64,000 nucleotides of DNA from contig NZ_DASQNA010000004.1 in NCBI RefSeq assembly GCF_035645195.1, forward strand, positions 1 to 64,000. The letters run 5' to 3'. This document shows positions 45,168 to 53,680 of this stretch, in pieces. Numbering within the stretch: position 1 is the first letter of the stretch; every line of letters begins with the position of its first letter. The notes under the pieces were generated by a model. The model did no database searches. It saw only the letters and a program-made list of their open reading frames with translations, and was not told where the DNA came from. Position numbers and translations under genes: made by a program. The stretch is from Paenibacillus sp. (GTDB taxonomy: Bacteria > Bacillota > Bacilli > Paenibacillales > YIM-B00363).

Positions 45168-46079
45168 ATGTCTGAAAACGTAACGCATACCGCGGTCGTC
45201 GAGGATTGTTTCCTCATGATGTTCGCCGGGAATCGGATCTGCGAGGCATTCAAGGAAGCGGGACGCGAGCATATCCGTTTCTCGCAGTACGGCAGCGTCA
45301 CGCGCTCCGGGGATAAATTCACGGTGCCGCTCCTCGAGAAATACAGAGGCATCTGGGACGAACGCAAGGAGGCGGACCGGTTATCCTTCAAGCTGGCTTA
45401 CGTCCTGGGGTGGCTGTGCCACCGGGCGGCCGATCGGCAGATGAAAGTCGTCTTCCGGGAGGCGGAGCCGGAATCGAGGGAGTTCCCGACCGATTGCAGT
45501 ATCTATCACGATGGCTTTATCTACAACAGGCTCTACAAGGGGAACGCGAATACACCGTTCCCGTACCGGGCGGCGCATTTCGAGAACGAGCTGGCAAGCT
45601 TGCCGGCCGCGGCGGGGCTTCGCGTCTCCGCGGTCGAGGCGACGGTTCGCTCCGTCTGGCAGCGCTACCTCGTCGGCCTGCACCGGTTCGCCTCGGAGGG
45701 CGGTCCGGCCGAGGAATGGATCGATAAGCTGCATGCAAAGCATCAAGAGCATGTCATTCCGCTGCACCGGTACGCGGAGGCGGCGCTGACGCCCGATCCG
45801 GTGAAGGTGCAACGGTTTATCGTCGACACGAATTTCTACAACGAAGCAGACACGATTCTGCAGGTGACGGAAGCGCTTCGGCGGGGCGAGGAAGTATCCC
45901 CGGAGCGGATCGACGCGGCATACGCAGAGGAGCCGACCAGCCATTACGCGCATGCGGTGCGCATGGGCTACGGATATCTCGTCGCGGCCAGCGATTTCTT
46001 CCAAGGCGACATCGACCAAGAGACGCTCAAAGATCGGCTGGACGTCGGGAAGAAGGGCAGAGACGGGTTGGCCGTCTGA
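45168..46079 (+). CDS. Uncharacterised helical protein, paralogue B
   Basis: This 303-residue cytoplasmic protein is related to the one at 42738. It has THTAVVED (His7, Glu12, Asp13), LGWLCHRAADR (His85, Asp89), DTNFYNEADTILQVTEALR and EEPTSHYAHAVRMGYGYLVA. An insert of about 40 residues (about 98-140, containing YHDGFIYNRLYKG) is absent from paralogue A. The spaced His and Asp residues suggest a metal-dependent hydrolase resembling zinc-dependent phospholipase C-like proteins; this is inference only. ATG 45168 follows CGGAGGATG. It is co-transcribed with the importer and the enolase-family gene. Confidence 0.75.
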   Translation: MSENVTHTAVVEDCFLMMFAGNRICEAFKEAGREHIRFSQYGSVTRSGDKFTVPLLEKYRGIWDERKEADRLSFKLAYVLGWLCHRAADRQMKVVFREAEPESREFPTDCSIYHDGFIYNRLYKGNANTPFPYRAAHFENELASLPAAAGLRVSAVEATVRSVWQRYLVGLHRFASEGGPAEEWIDKLHAKHQEHVIPLHRYAEAALTPDPVKVQRFIVDTNFYNEADTILQVTEALRRGEEVSPERIDAAYAEEPTSHYAHAVRMGYGYLVAASDFFQGDIDQETLKDRLDVGKKGRDGLAV

Positions 46080-46160
46080 CGGCGCGGCACATGCCGTGCG
46101 TTCGCAGACCGGATCGGCGTTCGCGCCGGTCCGGTACTTCCGCGGTTGGGGGAATGAAGC

Positions 46161-47246
46161 TTGAAGATTACCGAACTGACGTGTTACTCCGCTAAAGGGT
46201 TATTGTATATTAAGCTGGATACCGACGAGGGGATCTCGGGGTTCGGAGAATGCAGTCCGATGCAAATCGAGACGACGCTGCAGCTTCTCCGGAACGTCGT
46301 GAAGCCGCAGGTGCTCGGGATGAGTCCCTTCGACGGCGAGAAGATGGAAGAGCGCGTGCTGACGAAGCATTACAAGCTGTCCGGTCAGCTGCTGGCGATG
46401 GCGTACAGCGGCGTGGAGATCGCTTGCTGGGACATTCGGGCGAAGGCGGCGAGGCAGCCGCTGTACAATTTGCTCGGAGGATTGTATCGTGCCGAAGTTC
46501 CGTTATACGGCTCCAGCATGAGCCGGGATTTGCCGCCGACGGAGGAAGCCGCGAAGCTGCGGGAGATGCTGGATCGGTTCCGGTTCCCGGCGGTCAAAAT
46601 CAAGGTCGGGCCGCGCATGGGCTCGGGGTTGCCGGTACGCCTCGAAGACGACGCCGCCAAAGTGAAGGCCGTCCGCGAAGCCGTCGGTCCCGACGTGAAG
46701 CTGATGGTGGACGGAAATAGTTCGTATTCATACGCTCAGGCCGTTCAACTGTATGATAAAATCAAGGAATACGACATTCATCATTACGAAGAGCCGTGCC
46801 CCTATTACGACGTCGAGGCGTATGTCAAACTCGCCGCCTCGCTCCCGGTGCCGATCCATGTCGGCGAGCAAGACTGGAATATATATACGTTCCGGGATTT
46901 CATCGCGCGCGGGGCATGCCATATGTACGCGGCGGACCCGATCAAGTGCGGGGGGCTGTCGAACGCCAAGCGGGCCGCGGCGCTGTGCCGGGCGTTCGGC
47001 GTCCAATACGTGCCGCATAACACGACGCGCGGCATCGGCTTCGCGGCCGCTTTGCATCTTGCGGCGAGTACCCCGGAATGTTCGGGCTACTACGAATATT
47101 CGATCGAGAAAGACAATCTTCGCGAGCAATTCCTTCGCGCGCCGTTCGAGCCGAACGACGGGCGGATCGTAGTGCCGACTGGGGAAGGACTCGGCATCGA
47201 GGTCGACGTCGAGAAGATGGAAGCGCTGTTGCAGGTTACCCGATAA
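46161..47246 (+). CDS. Enolase-superfamily sugar-acid dehydratase or racemase (MR subgroup)
   Basis: This 361-residue protein has a capping domain followed by a TIM barrel. Catalytic and metal residues of the mandelate racemase subgroup are present: KIK at 146-148 (KxK base), Asp184 (MVDGNSSY), Glu210 (YEEPCP), Glu236 (HVGEQD) and the Asp260/His286 dyad (ADPIKCGG, YVPHN). Such enzymes abstract the alpha proton of a sugar acid, leading to dehydration or epimerisation. TTG 46161 is preceded by GGGGGAATG. It follows paralogue B by 81 bases and precedes the AraC gene. Confidence 0.87.
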   Translation: MKITELTCYSAKGLLYIKLDTDEGISGFGECSPMQIETTLQLLRNVVKPQVLGMSPFDGEKMEERVLTKHYKLSGQLLAMAYSGVEIACWDIRAKAARQPLYNLLGGLYRAEVPLYGSSMSRDLPPTEEAAKLREMLDRFRFPAVKIKVGPRMGSGLPVRLEDDAAKVKAVREAVGPDVKLMVDGNSSYSYAQAVQLYDKIKEYDIHHYEEPCPYYDVEAYVKLAASLPVPIHVGEQDWNIYTFRDFIARGACHMYAADPIKCGGLSNAKRAAALCRAFGVQYVPHNTTRGIGFAAALHLAASTPECSGYYEYSIEKDNLREQFLRAPFEPNDGRIVVPTGEGLGIEVDVEKMEALLQVTR

Positions 47247-47290
47247 GGAAGAGCAGGCATTGCAGCTACCCCATAGGCGGTGATCGATAG

Positions 47291-49585
47291 ATGTTTACCT
47301 ATAATAAATATCTGACGAAGATGATCGTCTTTACTGTCGGGATCAGCACATTGCCCATTATTTTGCTAGGCCTCTTCTTCTACATTAAGACATCGGGCAC
47401 CGTGCAAGAGAAGGTGAACCACGGGAACATCCTTCTTCTCGAGCAGACGCACCTGCGCATCGAGCAGGTGCTCGGCGCGCTCGATCTGCAGATCGAACGG
47501 CTGGCCGAAAGCCCGTTTGTCGCCGAGGCGCTGGAAGAAGGCATTACGCCGTCCAAGTTCATGCTTGTTCAGCAGCTCCATCGTTCGATGTCTCAGGTGC
47601 AGACACTGGATATCGGCATTCGCGACGTGCACTTGATCGACTTGAATCGAGGCACCATCCTCAACAGCGACGGACTGAACCCGTTGTCCCAGGCGGAGAT
47701 GGTCTCGATTGACCGCTATCGGGAGCTGGATCGGACGAAGTTTTGGGCCGCTGATACGGAAGAGGTGCTGAAGGGCGGGAGGGACGCATCGTTCAGCATC
47801 CGCCTCGTCAAGAAGGTGCCGGCCTTCGCCGAACGACCGAACGGCATGCTCATTATCGATATCCCCGGGAATCAACTGCGTAATTATTTGATCGAGAAGA
47901 ACGCGCTGGGCGACATCCTCATCCTAGATGAGAATTATCGGCTGTTGACCGCGCAAAATGAAAGCGTTATCGGAGATGCGGCAGTGTTGGATGCGCTGAT
48001 CGCCCGCCTGAAGGCGTCCGAGGACCCTTCCGGGTTGTACGAAACGAGCTTCGGAGGGAAGCAGGTCGGCGTGGCGTATCAACGTTCGACCTTCAACGGC
48101 TGGATCTACATTTCGATCATCCCGATCGACCTGGTCCGGTTGGAATCGCGGCAGACCGGCGCGCTCATCTTGATCGCCAGCATCGCCATGCTGCTGTTCG
48201 CGGTCGCCATTTCGCTCGCCGGTTCGCACCGGATGTATACGCCGATCCAGCGGCTGTATCAATCGTTGTTCGTGCATGCGGACAAAGGACGGAAGCGGCT
48301 CGACGAATTCCGCGCCATCCATGAGGGCTTCGCCAGCATGCGAAGAACCCAGCTCGAGATGGCCGATTCCCTTCGGTCCCATACGCGGCAGCTGGAGGAG
48401 TACTACGTCCTTAAGCTCATTCGGGGAGAGATCCCGCCTTCGAAAATTTACGAGAAGCTCGAGTTCGTGCAGGTCGACGCGACGAAGTGGAAGCATATGG
48501 CCCTTCTGACGATTCAGATCGACACGCTGCGGGGGACCCGGTACAGCGACGGCGACAGCGAGCTGCTGCTCTTCGCCATCAATAACATCGTGGGCGATCT
48601 CGTGCCAGAGCACCGGCGGCTGCGACCGATCGTGGCGGACTCCTTCCAAGTGACGCTGGTGTTCGACGATCCGAACGCGAACGAGGATTTCCGAACGTCC
48701 GTCTATTCCCTGGCGAAACGCATTCAAGAGGGCATCGAAAGCTGCCTCGCGCTGCGCGTCAGCATCGGCGTCAGTCGGATGTACAGCGGACCGAAGGATG
48801 CGAAGATCGCATACCGGGAGGCAAGGGACGCGCTAAAATACCGCGTGCTGTACGGACAGAAGACGATCCTTCGCATCGAGGACGTCCAACCCGCACAAGC
48901 GGTCGCGACGCAATATCCGAAGGACTTGGAGCGGCAAATTCTCGATGCGGTGAAGATGGCGGACCGGGAAGGGCTGCCGCCGCTGCTCGACGCGTTCTTC
49001 AAGGACATCGGCGGGCAGTACCATAATTACAACGATTACCAAATTGCCGTCACCCGGTTTTTCGTAAACCTCATTCGGCTGCTGCAAGAGAGCGGCGTTC
49101 CGCAGCTGGAGCCGTTCGGCGGGGAACCGCCGCGGCTCGAGCAGCTGCATGCGCTCGCGTCCGTCCAAGACGTGCGCGACTGGTTCGCCGGGCAGCTGAT
49201 CGGACCGATGATGCGCGTCTTCGAGGAGCAGCGGAAGAATCGGCACCGGACGATCTCCCAGGAAATCGTGGAAATGATTCATCGAGACTACGATACGGAT
49301 CTTACGCTGGAATCGTGCTCTCACGCGCTGAACTACCACCCGAGCTACATCAGCAAGGTGCTTCGCCAGGAGCTCGGCATCAGCTTCAGCGACTATTTGC
49401 TGCGATACCGCATCCAGAAAGCCAAGGAGATGCTGGAAGAGACCGATCTGAAGGTGTCCGAGATCGCGGAGAAGCTGGGCTATAACAACTCTCAGAACTT
49501 TATCCGCTCGTTCCGCAAGTTGGCGGGAACGACGCCGGGATCGTATCGCGAGGACTACCATCGGGGTCGGTATAAAGCGAATTAG
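47291..49585 (+). CDS. Membrane-bound AraC-type transcriptional regulator
   Basis: This 764-residue one-component regulator has membrane helices at about residues 10-32 and 290-312 enclosing an extracellular sensor of some 255 residues. A cytoplasmic linker of about 340 residues follows, and a C-terminal AraC double HTH has LESCSHALNYHPSYISKVLR and IAEKLGYNNSQNFIRSFRKL. Related Bacillus/Paenibacillus proteins (YtdP, YesS types) control polysaccharide-use genes. It probably senses the external sugar imported by the 40832-43573 system. The RBS before ATG 47291 is weak (GGCGGTGAT), fitting low expression. Confidence 0.88.
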   Translation: MFTYNKYLTKMIVFTVGISTLPIILLGLFFYIKTSGTVQEKVNHGNILLLEQTHLRIEQVLGALDLQIERLAESPFVAEALEEGITPSKFMLVQQLHRSMSQVQTLDIGIRDVHLIDLNRGTILNSDGLNPLSQAEMVSIDRYRELDRTKFWAADTEEVLKGGRDASFSIRLVKKVPAFAERPNGMLIIDIPGNQLRNYLIEKNALGDILILDENYRLLTAQNESVIGDAAVLDALIARLKASEDPSGLYETSFGGKQVGVAYQRSTFNGWIYISIIPIDLVRLESRQTGALILIASIAMLLFAVAISLAGSHRMYTPIQRLYQSLFVHADKGRKRLDEFRAIHEGFASMRRTQLEMADSLRSHTRQLEEYYVLKLIRGEIPPSKIYEKLEFVQVDATKWKHMALLTIQIDTLRGTRYSDGDSELLLFAINNIVGDLVPEHRRLRPIVADSFQVTLVFDDPNANEDFRTSVYSLAKRIQEGIESCLALRVSIGVSRMYSGPKDAKIAYREARDALKYRVLYGQKTILRIEDVQPAQAVATQYPKDLERQILDAVKMADREGLPPLLDAFFKDIGGQYHNYNDYQIAVTRFFVNLIRLLQESGVPQLEPFGGEPPRLEQLHALASVQDVRDWFAGQLIGPMMRVFEEQRKNRHRTISQEIVEMIHRDYDTDLTLESCSHALNYHPSYISKVLRQELGISFSDYLLRYRIQKAKEMLEETDLKVSEIAEKLGYNNSQNFIRSFRKLAGTTPGSYREDYHRGRYKAN

Positions 49586-49608
49586 AATCGAGAGGAGTCG
49601 AAGAATTC

Positions 49609-50664
49609 GTGCACACCTACCGCATTGCGGTCATCCCCGGCGACGGCATCGGCAAAGAAGTGGTTCCCGCCGCGCTCGAGGTGCTGGATGCGATCGCCGC
49701 GCTGCACGGCGGCATCGCCTTCCGATACGACACGTTCCCGTGGAGCTGCGATTATTACTTGACCTATGGGACAATGATGCCGGACGACGGACTGCGGACG
49801 CTGCAAGATTACGACGCGATCTTCCTTGGCGCCGTCGGCGATCCCGCGCGCGTACCGGACCATGTATCGCTGTGGGGCTTATTGATCGCGATCAGGCGCG
49901 AATTCGAGCAAGCGATTAATCTGCGCCCCGCGAAGTTGTTCCGCGGGCTTCCCTCGCCGCTGCGGCAGCCGAACGATTTCGACTTCGTCGTCGTACGGGA
50001 GAACAGCGAAGGGGAATACAGCGAGATCGGCGGGCGCATTCATAAGGGCGCGGATGAGTTAGCCGTCCAGAGCGCGATCTTCACGCGGCGCGGGACCGAG
50101 CAAGCGATTCGGTACGCGTTCGAACTGGCGGGCAAGCGCCGGGGACGCGTCACAAGCGCGACCAAGTCGAACGGCATCGTCCACTCTATGCCGTTCTGGG
50201 ATCAAGTGTTTCGCGAGGTCGGCGCCGAGTATCCGGACGTCGCGGCCGGTTCCGCGCACGTCGACGCGTTGGCGGCGTTCCTCGTCACGAAGCCGGAGAC
50301 GTTCGACGTCATCGTCGGCAGCAATCTGTTCGGCGACATTCTAACCGATATCGGCGCCGCGATCATGGGCGGCATCGGCATCGCGCCGGCCGCGAACTTG
50401 AACGTGAACGGCAAGTATCCGTCCATGTTCGAGCCGGTGCACGGCTCCGCGCCGGACATCGCGGGCCTCGGCATCGCCAATCCGATCGGGCAAATCTGGA
50501 CGGCCAAGCTGATGCTGGACCATCTCGGGCACCCGGACATGGGCGCGCATCTGCTGCAGGTCGTCGAGGACGTCACGGAAGCCGGCGTCAAGACGAGAGA
50601 CCTGGGCGGGACGGCTTCGACGCTGGAAGTGTCGCGGGACATCGTACGTCGATTGAAACAATAA
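49609..50664 (+). CDS. Tartrate/D-malate dehydrogenase-like protein
   Basis: This 351-residue protein belongs to the isocitrate/isopropylmalate dehydrogenase family and has tartrate dehydrogenase features: IAVIPGDGIGKEVVP, DTFPWSCDYYL, RVPDHVSLWGLL and RENSEGEYSEIGGR. The family oxidises 2-hydroxy acids (tartrate, D-malate) with NAD and Mn2+, often with decarboxylation. GTG 49609 is the start, with GAGAGGAG upstream. It sits between two enolase-superfamily genes, suggesting that it acts on a product of one of them. Isopropylmalate dehydrogenase is less likely given the WSCDYYL motif. Confidence 0.87.
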   Translation: MHTYRIAVIPGDGIGKEVVPAALEVLDAIAALHGGIAFRYDTFPWSCDYYLTYGTMMPDDGLRTLQDYDAIFLGAVGDPARVPDHVSLWGLLIAIRREFEQAINLRPAKLFRGLPSPLRQPNDFDFVVVRENSEGEYSEIGGRIHKGADELAVQSAIFTRRGTEQAIRYAFELAGKRRGRVTSATKSNGIVHSMPFWDQVFREVGAEYPDVAAGSAHVDALAAFLVTKPETFDVIVGSNLFGDILTDIGAAIMGGIGIAPAANLNVNGKYPSMFEPVHGSAPDIAGLGIANPIGQIWTAKLMLDHLGHPDMGAHLLQVVEDVTEAGVKTRDLGGTASTLEVSRDIVRRLKQ

Positions 50665-50681
50665 AGGAGGGCATGGCGTTC

Positions 50682-51902
50682 ATGAACCCTATGTATCGGG
50701 ATCTCTCCTATTTGTATTTGGACCCGTCTCGCGCGTGCGTCGGGCAGGGGGTCGACGCAGCGCTGTTGGAGGCGGCGGCGAACGCCCCCGTGCTTCGGGT
50801 CCGGACCGCCGAGCCCGTCGTCATCGCTTCCGTCGAGCTGTTGTTCAACCACGGGCAGTATTTCGTTCGGACCCGCTCGAAGGACGGCGCCGAAGGGATC
50901 GCCGTCGCCAGCGACCGAGCTTCGTACCTGCATCCTTTGCTTCGGGAGCAAATCGTTCCGTACTTTCTCGGCAAAGACGCGCGGCAGCTCGAGCAGTTGA
51001 TCGACGGCGTGTACGGGTATGACAACAACTACAAGCTATCCGGTCTCGCGTTCTGGTGCTGCGTCTCTTGGGTGGAAGCAAGCTTGTTGGATTTGCTCGG
51101 ACGGATCGAAGGGCGCCCGATCGGCGATCTGTTGGGCGCCGTCATTCGGGACGAAGTGCCGATCTACGTCGCCAGCGGGAATCGGGGGACGACGCCGGAG
51201 GAAGAGATCGAGGTGCTGCAGGGCAGGATGGCGGAGACCGGCGCTCGGGCCGTGAAGTTCAAGATCGGCGGGCGCATGAGCCGCAATGCGGATTCGATCA
51301 GCGGGCGTTCGGAGCGGCTGATCGCCTTGGCGCGGAAGACGCTGGGCGACGAGATCGCCATCCACGCCGACGGGAACGGCTCCTACGACCCAGACTTCGC
51401 CATTGAATACGGCCATTTGCTCGAGGACATCGGCGCCTTCTTCTATGAGGAGCCTTGTCCATTCGATCATCTCGAGGAAACGCTCGCCGTCGCGAACGCG
51501 CTGGACATTCCGCTGGCGTTCGGCGAACAAGAGACGAGCCTGCGCCGGTTTCGCTGGATCGTCGAGCGCGACGCGGCGCAGGTGATGCAGCCGGATCTGC
51601 AATATAACGGCGGCTTTATCCGGACGACCCGCGTCGCCCGCATGGCGGCGCTCAAGGGCATCCCCGTCACGCCGCACATCTCGAGCGGCTTCGGGTACGC
51701 CTATATGCTTCACTTCGCCTCGTACATCCCGAATCTCGGCGCCTTCCAGGAGCTGAAATCGGGCGTCGCGGAAACCGGCGGCTTGTTCGACCCGATGCTG
51801 CAGGTGCAGGACGGCGTGATGAAGACGCCCCGCGGTCCCGGCCTCGGCCTGGACGAAAGCGTCGTTCGCGGGATGCTGCGGCACGCGCATACGTTGTGGT
51901 AG
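50682..51902 (+). CDS. Second enolase-superfamily enzyme (MR subgroup)
   Basis: This 406-residue protein belongs to the mandelate racemase/muconate lactonising superfamily. It has the KFK base motif (192-194), Asp230/Asn232 (IHADGNGSY), Glu256 (YEEPCP), Glu282 (FGEQE), Asp305 (MQPDLQYNGG) and His332 (TPHISSGFG). It is only distantly similar to the 46161 enzyme, so it has another substrate. ATG 50682 gives good spacing from AAAGGAGGG; ATG 50673 is only two bases from it. It ends the region of the sugar-acid operon before a terminator. Confidence 0.86.
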   Translation: MNPMYRDLSYLYLDPSRACVGQGVDAALLEAAANAPVLRVRTAEPVVIASVELLFNHGQYFVRTRSKDGAEGIAVASDRASYLHPLLREQIVPYFLGKDARQLEQLIDGVYGYDNNYKLSGLAFWCCVSWVEASLLDLLGRIEGRPIGDLLGAVIRDEVPIYVASGNRGTTPEEEIEVLQGRMAETGARAVKFKIGGRMSRNADSISGRSERLIALARKTLGDEIAIHADGNGSYDPDFAIEYGHLLEDIGAFFYEEPCPFDHLEETLAVANALDIPLAFGEQETSLRRFRWIVERDAAQVMQPDLQYNGGFIRTTRVARMAALKGIPVTPHISSGFGYAYMLHFASYIPNLGAFQELKSGVAETGGLFDPMLQVQDGVMKTPRGPGLGLDESVVRGMLRHAHTLW

Positions 51903-52080
51903 GAGATCGATGACCTAGAGCTCCTCGGCCCCGAAAGCGGACGAATCGTATCTCGGCCTGCGGGACCGCCCCGGCTTCATCACCGTTCTTCGGTGGTTAC
52001 AACCGGATGCATAAAGATGGAGGCTGCCGGCATTAGAAGCAGTTGGACGCATGGGCAGCCGCAAATAAGTGATTGATTGC

Positions 52081-52116
52081 CGAAAGCCGGGGGAGATTCA
52101 GGAACCCCGGCTTTCG
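52081..52116 (+). terminator. Strong hairpin terminator
   Basis: CGAAAGCCGGGG and CCCCGGCTTTCG form a perfect 12-bp stem around a 12-base loop. The following ATTTCCACTTTTG is only moderately T-rich. It separates the sugar-acid genes from the malic enzyme operon. Confidence 0.75.
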
Positions 52117-52132
52117 ATTTCCACTTTTGCAA

Positions 52133-52166
52133 TTGACAGAAGAATCAATCTATGTGATATTATAAT
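52133..52166 (+). promoter_or_regulatory. Promoter of the malic enzyme-glycolate oxidase operon
   Basis: A perfect TTGACA (52133-52138) is followed after 17 bases by GATATT (52156-52161), which overlaps TATAAT at 52161-52166. The gene starts about 60 bases downstream. Confidence 0.55.
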
Positions 52167-52187
52167 TAATTCATAATATAGAATGTG

Positions 52188-52203
52188 GTTCATTATGATG
52201 AAC
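52188..52203. promoter_or_regulatory. Palindrome GTTCAT-TATG-ATGAAC
   Basis: A perfect 6-bp inverted repeat with a 4-base spacer lies between the promoter and the RBS of the malic enzyme gene. It is a candidate operator for the IclR-family regulator encoded at the other end of the operon. Confidence 0.5.
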
Positions 52204-52222
52204 AAAACAGGAGGGGCACAAA

Positions 52223-53656
52223 ATGGCCATTCATACGAATATTATTTGCCGGGTAGAAATTGATAAATCGAAAATCACCTTCGGCGAAATTGCAACAGCC
52301 ATTAACGGTGCCGGCGGCGATATCATTGCGGTTGACGTGATTCAAGCCGGGAAGCTCAAGACGATCCGCGACATTACCGTTCAATTGAATATAGAAATGC
52401 ATCAAAAATTGATACATGCCATACAATCGCTTGAAGGTATACACATCATCCATGTTTCCGACAGCACCTTCTTGGCCCATTTGGGCGGTAAAATTCAAGT
52501 AGTCCCTAAGGTGCCTATCAAAAATCGCGAGGATCTCTCACGCGTGTACACTCCAGGCGTTGCTAGGGTTTGCACAGCGATCGTCGAGGATCCGACAAAG
52601 GTGTACACCTTAACCTCCAAGCGGAACACGGTGGCCGTCGTCACGGACGGCACGGCCGTTCTCGGGTTAGGCGACATTGGACCTGAAGCCGCAATGCCGG
52701 TTATGGAAGGGAAAGCGATGCTGTTTAAACAGCTGGCCGACGTCGATGCGTTCCCGATCTGTCTGCAAACGAAGGATACGGAGGAAATCATCAACATCGT
52801 TAAGGGAATTTCCCCTACGTTCGGCGGGATCAATCTTGAGGATATCAGTTCCCCCCGCTGCTTTGAGATCGAACGCAGATTGCAGGAGGAGTTGAATATC
52901 CCCGTATTTCACGACGACCAGCACGGTACCGCCGTCGTCCTGCTTGCCGGACTGATCAACGCCCTTAGATTGGTAGAGAAGTCGATTCGCGATATCAAAG
53001 TTGTCGTCTGCGGCGTGGGCGCGGCCGGGGCAGCTTGCATAGAAATGCTTCTAGTTGCAGGGGTGCGCAATTTGGTAGCGGTTGACCGCTGCGGAGCGCT
53101 CGTCCCGAACACGACTTACGATCACCCGACGCTTGATCGGATCGCCTCCAAGACGAACCCTGATTATGAGGAGGGATCGTTGAGCGAAGTCATATCCGGC
53201 GCCGATGTGTTCATAGGCGTATCCGGTCCCGGAGTCCTCAAAGCCGAAGATATCAAAAGGATGGCCAAAGACCCGATCGTGTTCGCGATGGCCAACCCCG
53301 AACCGGAGATCGACCCGGAAGTGGCAGAGCCGTTGGTTCGCGTGCTTGCTACAGGGAGAAGCGATTTTCCGAACCAGATCAACAATGTCCTATGTTTTCC
53401 CGGAATTTTCCGCGGGGCCCTAGATTGTCGAGCCACACGTATCAATGAAGAGATGAAGCTTGCGGCGGCCAGAGCCATCGCCTCGATCGTGACCGACGCA
53501 GAGTTGAATGAACACTATATCATCCCCAGTATTTTCAACGATAAAGTAGTTTCTTCCGTCAGGGAGGCCGTGATGGAGGCAGCAGTAAAATCGGGCGTAG
53601 CCAAACGGATTCCTCGGGAGCTGCAATCCCACGAAGAACTTACAGCTATTACCTAA
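52223..53656 (+). CDS. NAD(P)-dependent malic enzyme with N-terminal ACT domain
   Basis: This 477-residue enzyme decarboxylates malate to pyruvate. Residues 1-80 look like an ACT regulatory domain. The catalytic part has DLSRVYTPGVARVC, LGLGDIGPEAAMPVMEGKA (substrate and Lys region), VFHDDQHGTAVVLLAGLINA (metal and active-site Asp) and VVVCGVGAAGAACIEM (nucleotide binding). ATG 52223 follows ACAGGAGGGG. It is the first gene of an operon with GlcE, GlcF, GlcD and an FAH-family protein, consistent with growth on hydroxy acids. Confidence 0.93.
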   Translation: MAIHTNIICRVEIDKSKITFGEIATAINGAGGDIIAVDVIQAGKLKTIRDITVQLNIEMHQKLIHAIQSLEGIHIIHVSDSTFLAHLGGKIQVVPKVPIKNREDLSRVYTPGVARVCTAIVEDPTKVYTLTSKRNTVAVVTDGTAVLGLGDIGPEAAMPVMEGKAMLFKQLADVDAFPICLQTKDTEEIINIVKGISPTFGGINLEDISSPRCFEIERRLQEELNIPVFHDDQHGTAVVLLAGLINALRLVEKSIRDIKVVVCGVGAAGAACIEMLLVAGVRNLVAVDRCGALVPNTTYDHPTLDRIASKTNPDYEEGSLSEVISGADVFIGVSGPGVLKAEDIKRMAKDPIVFAMANPEPEIDPEVAEPLVRVLATGRSDFPNQINNVLCFPGIFRGALDCRATRINEEMKLAAARAIASIVTDAELNEHYIIPSIFNDKVVSSVREAVMEAAVKSGVAKRIPRELQSHEELTAIT

Positions 53657-53680
53657 TTTATGAATTAGGAGGCGTACAAT

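Larger units (their letters stand above)
51903..52222. other. Intergenic region with a gene relic, a terminator and a promoter
   Basis: From 51946 to 52014 a short open piece reads SYLGLRDRPGFITVLR before a stop. It resembles the start of the C-terminal beta-sandwich of GH43 beta-xylosidases and is probably a relic. It is followed by the strong hairpin at 52081 and the promoter region of the malic enzyme operon. Confidence 0.4.
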
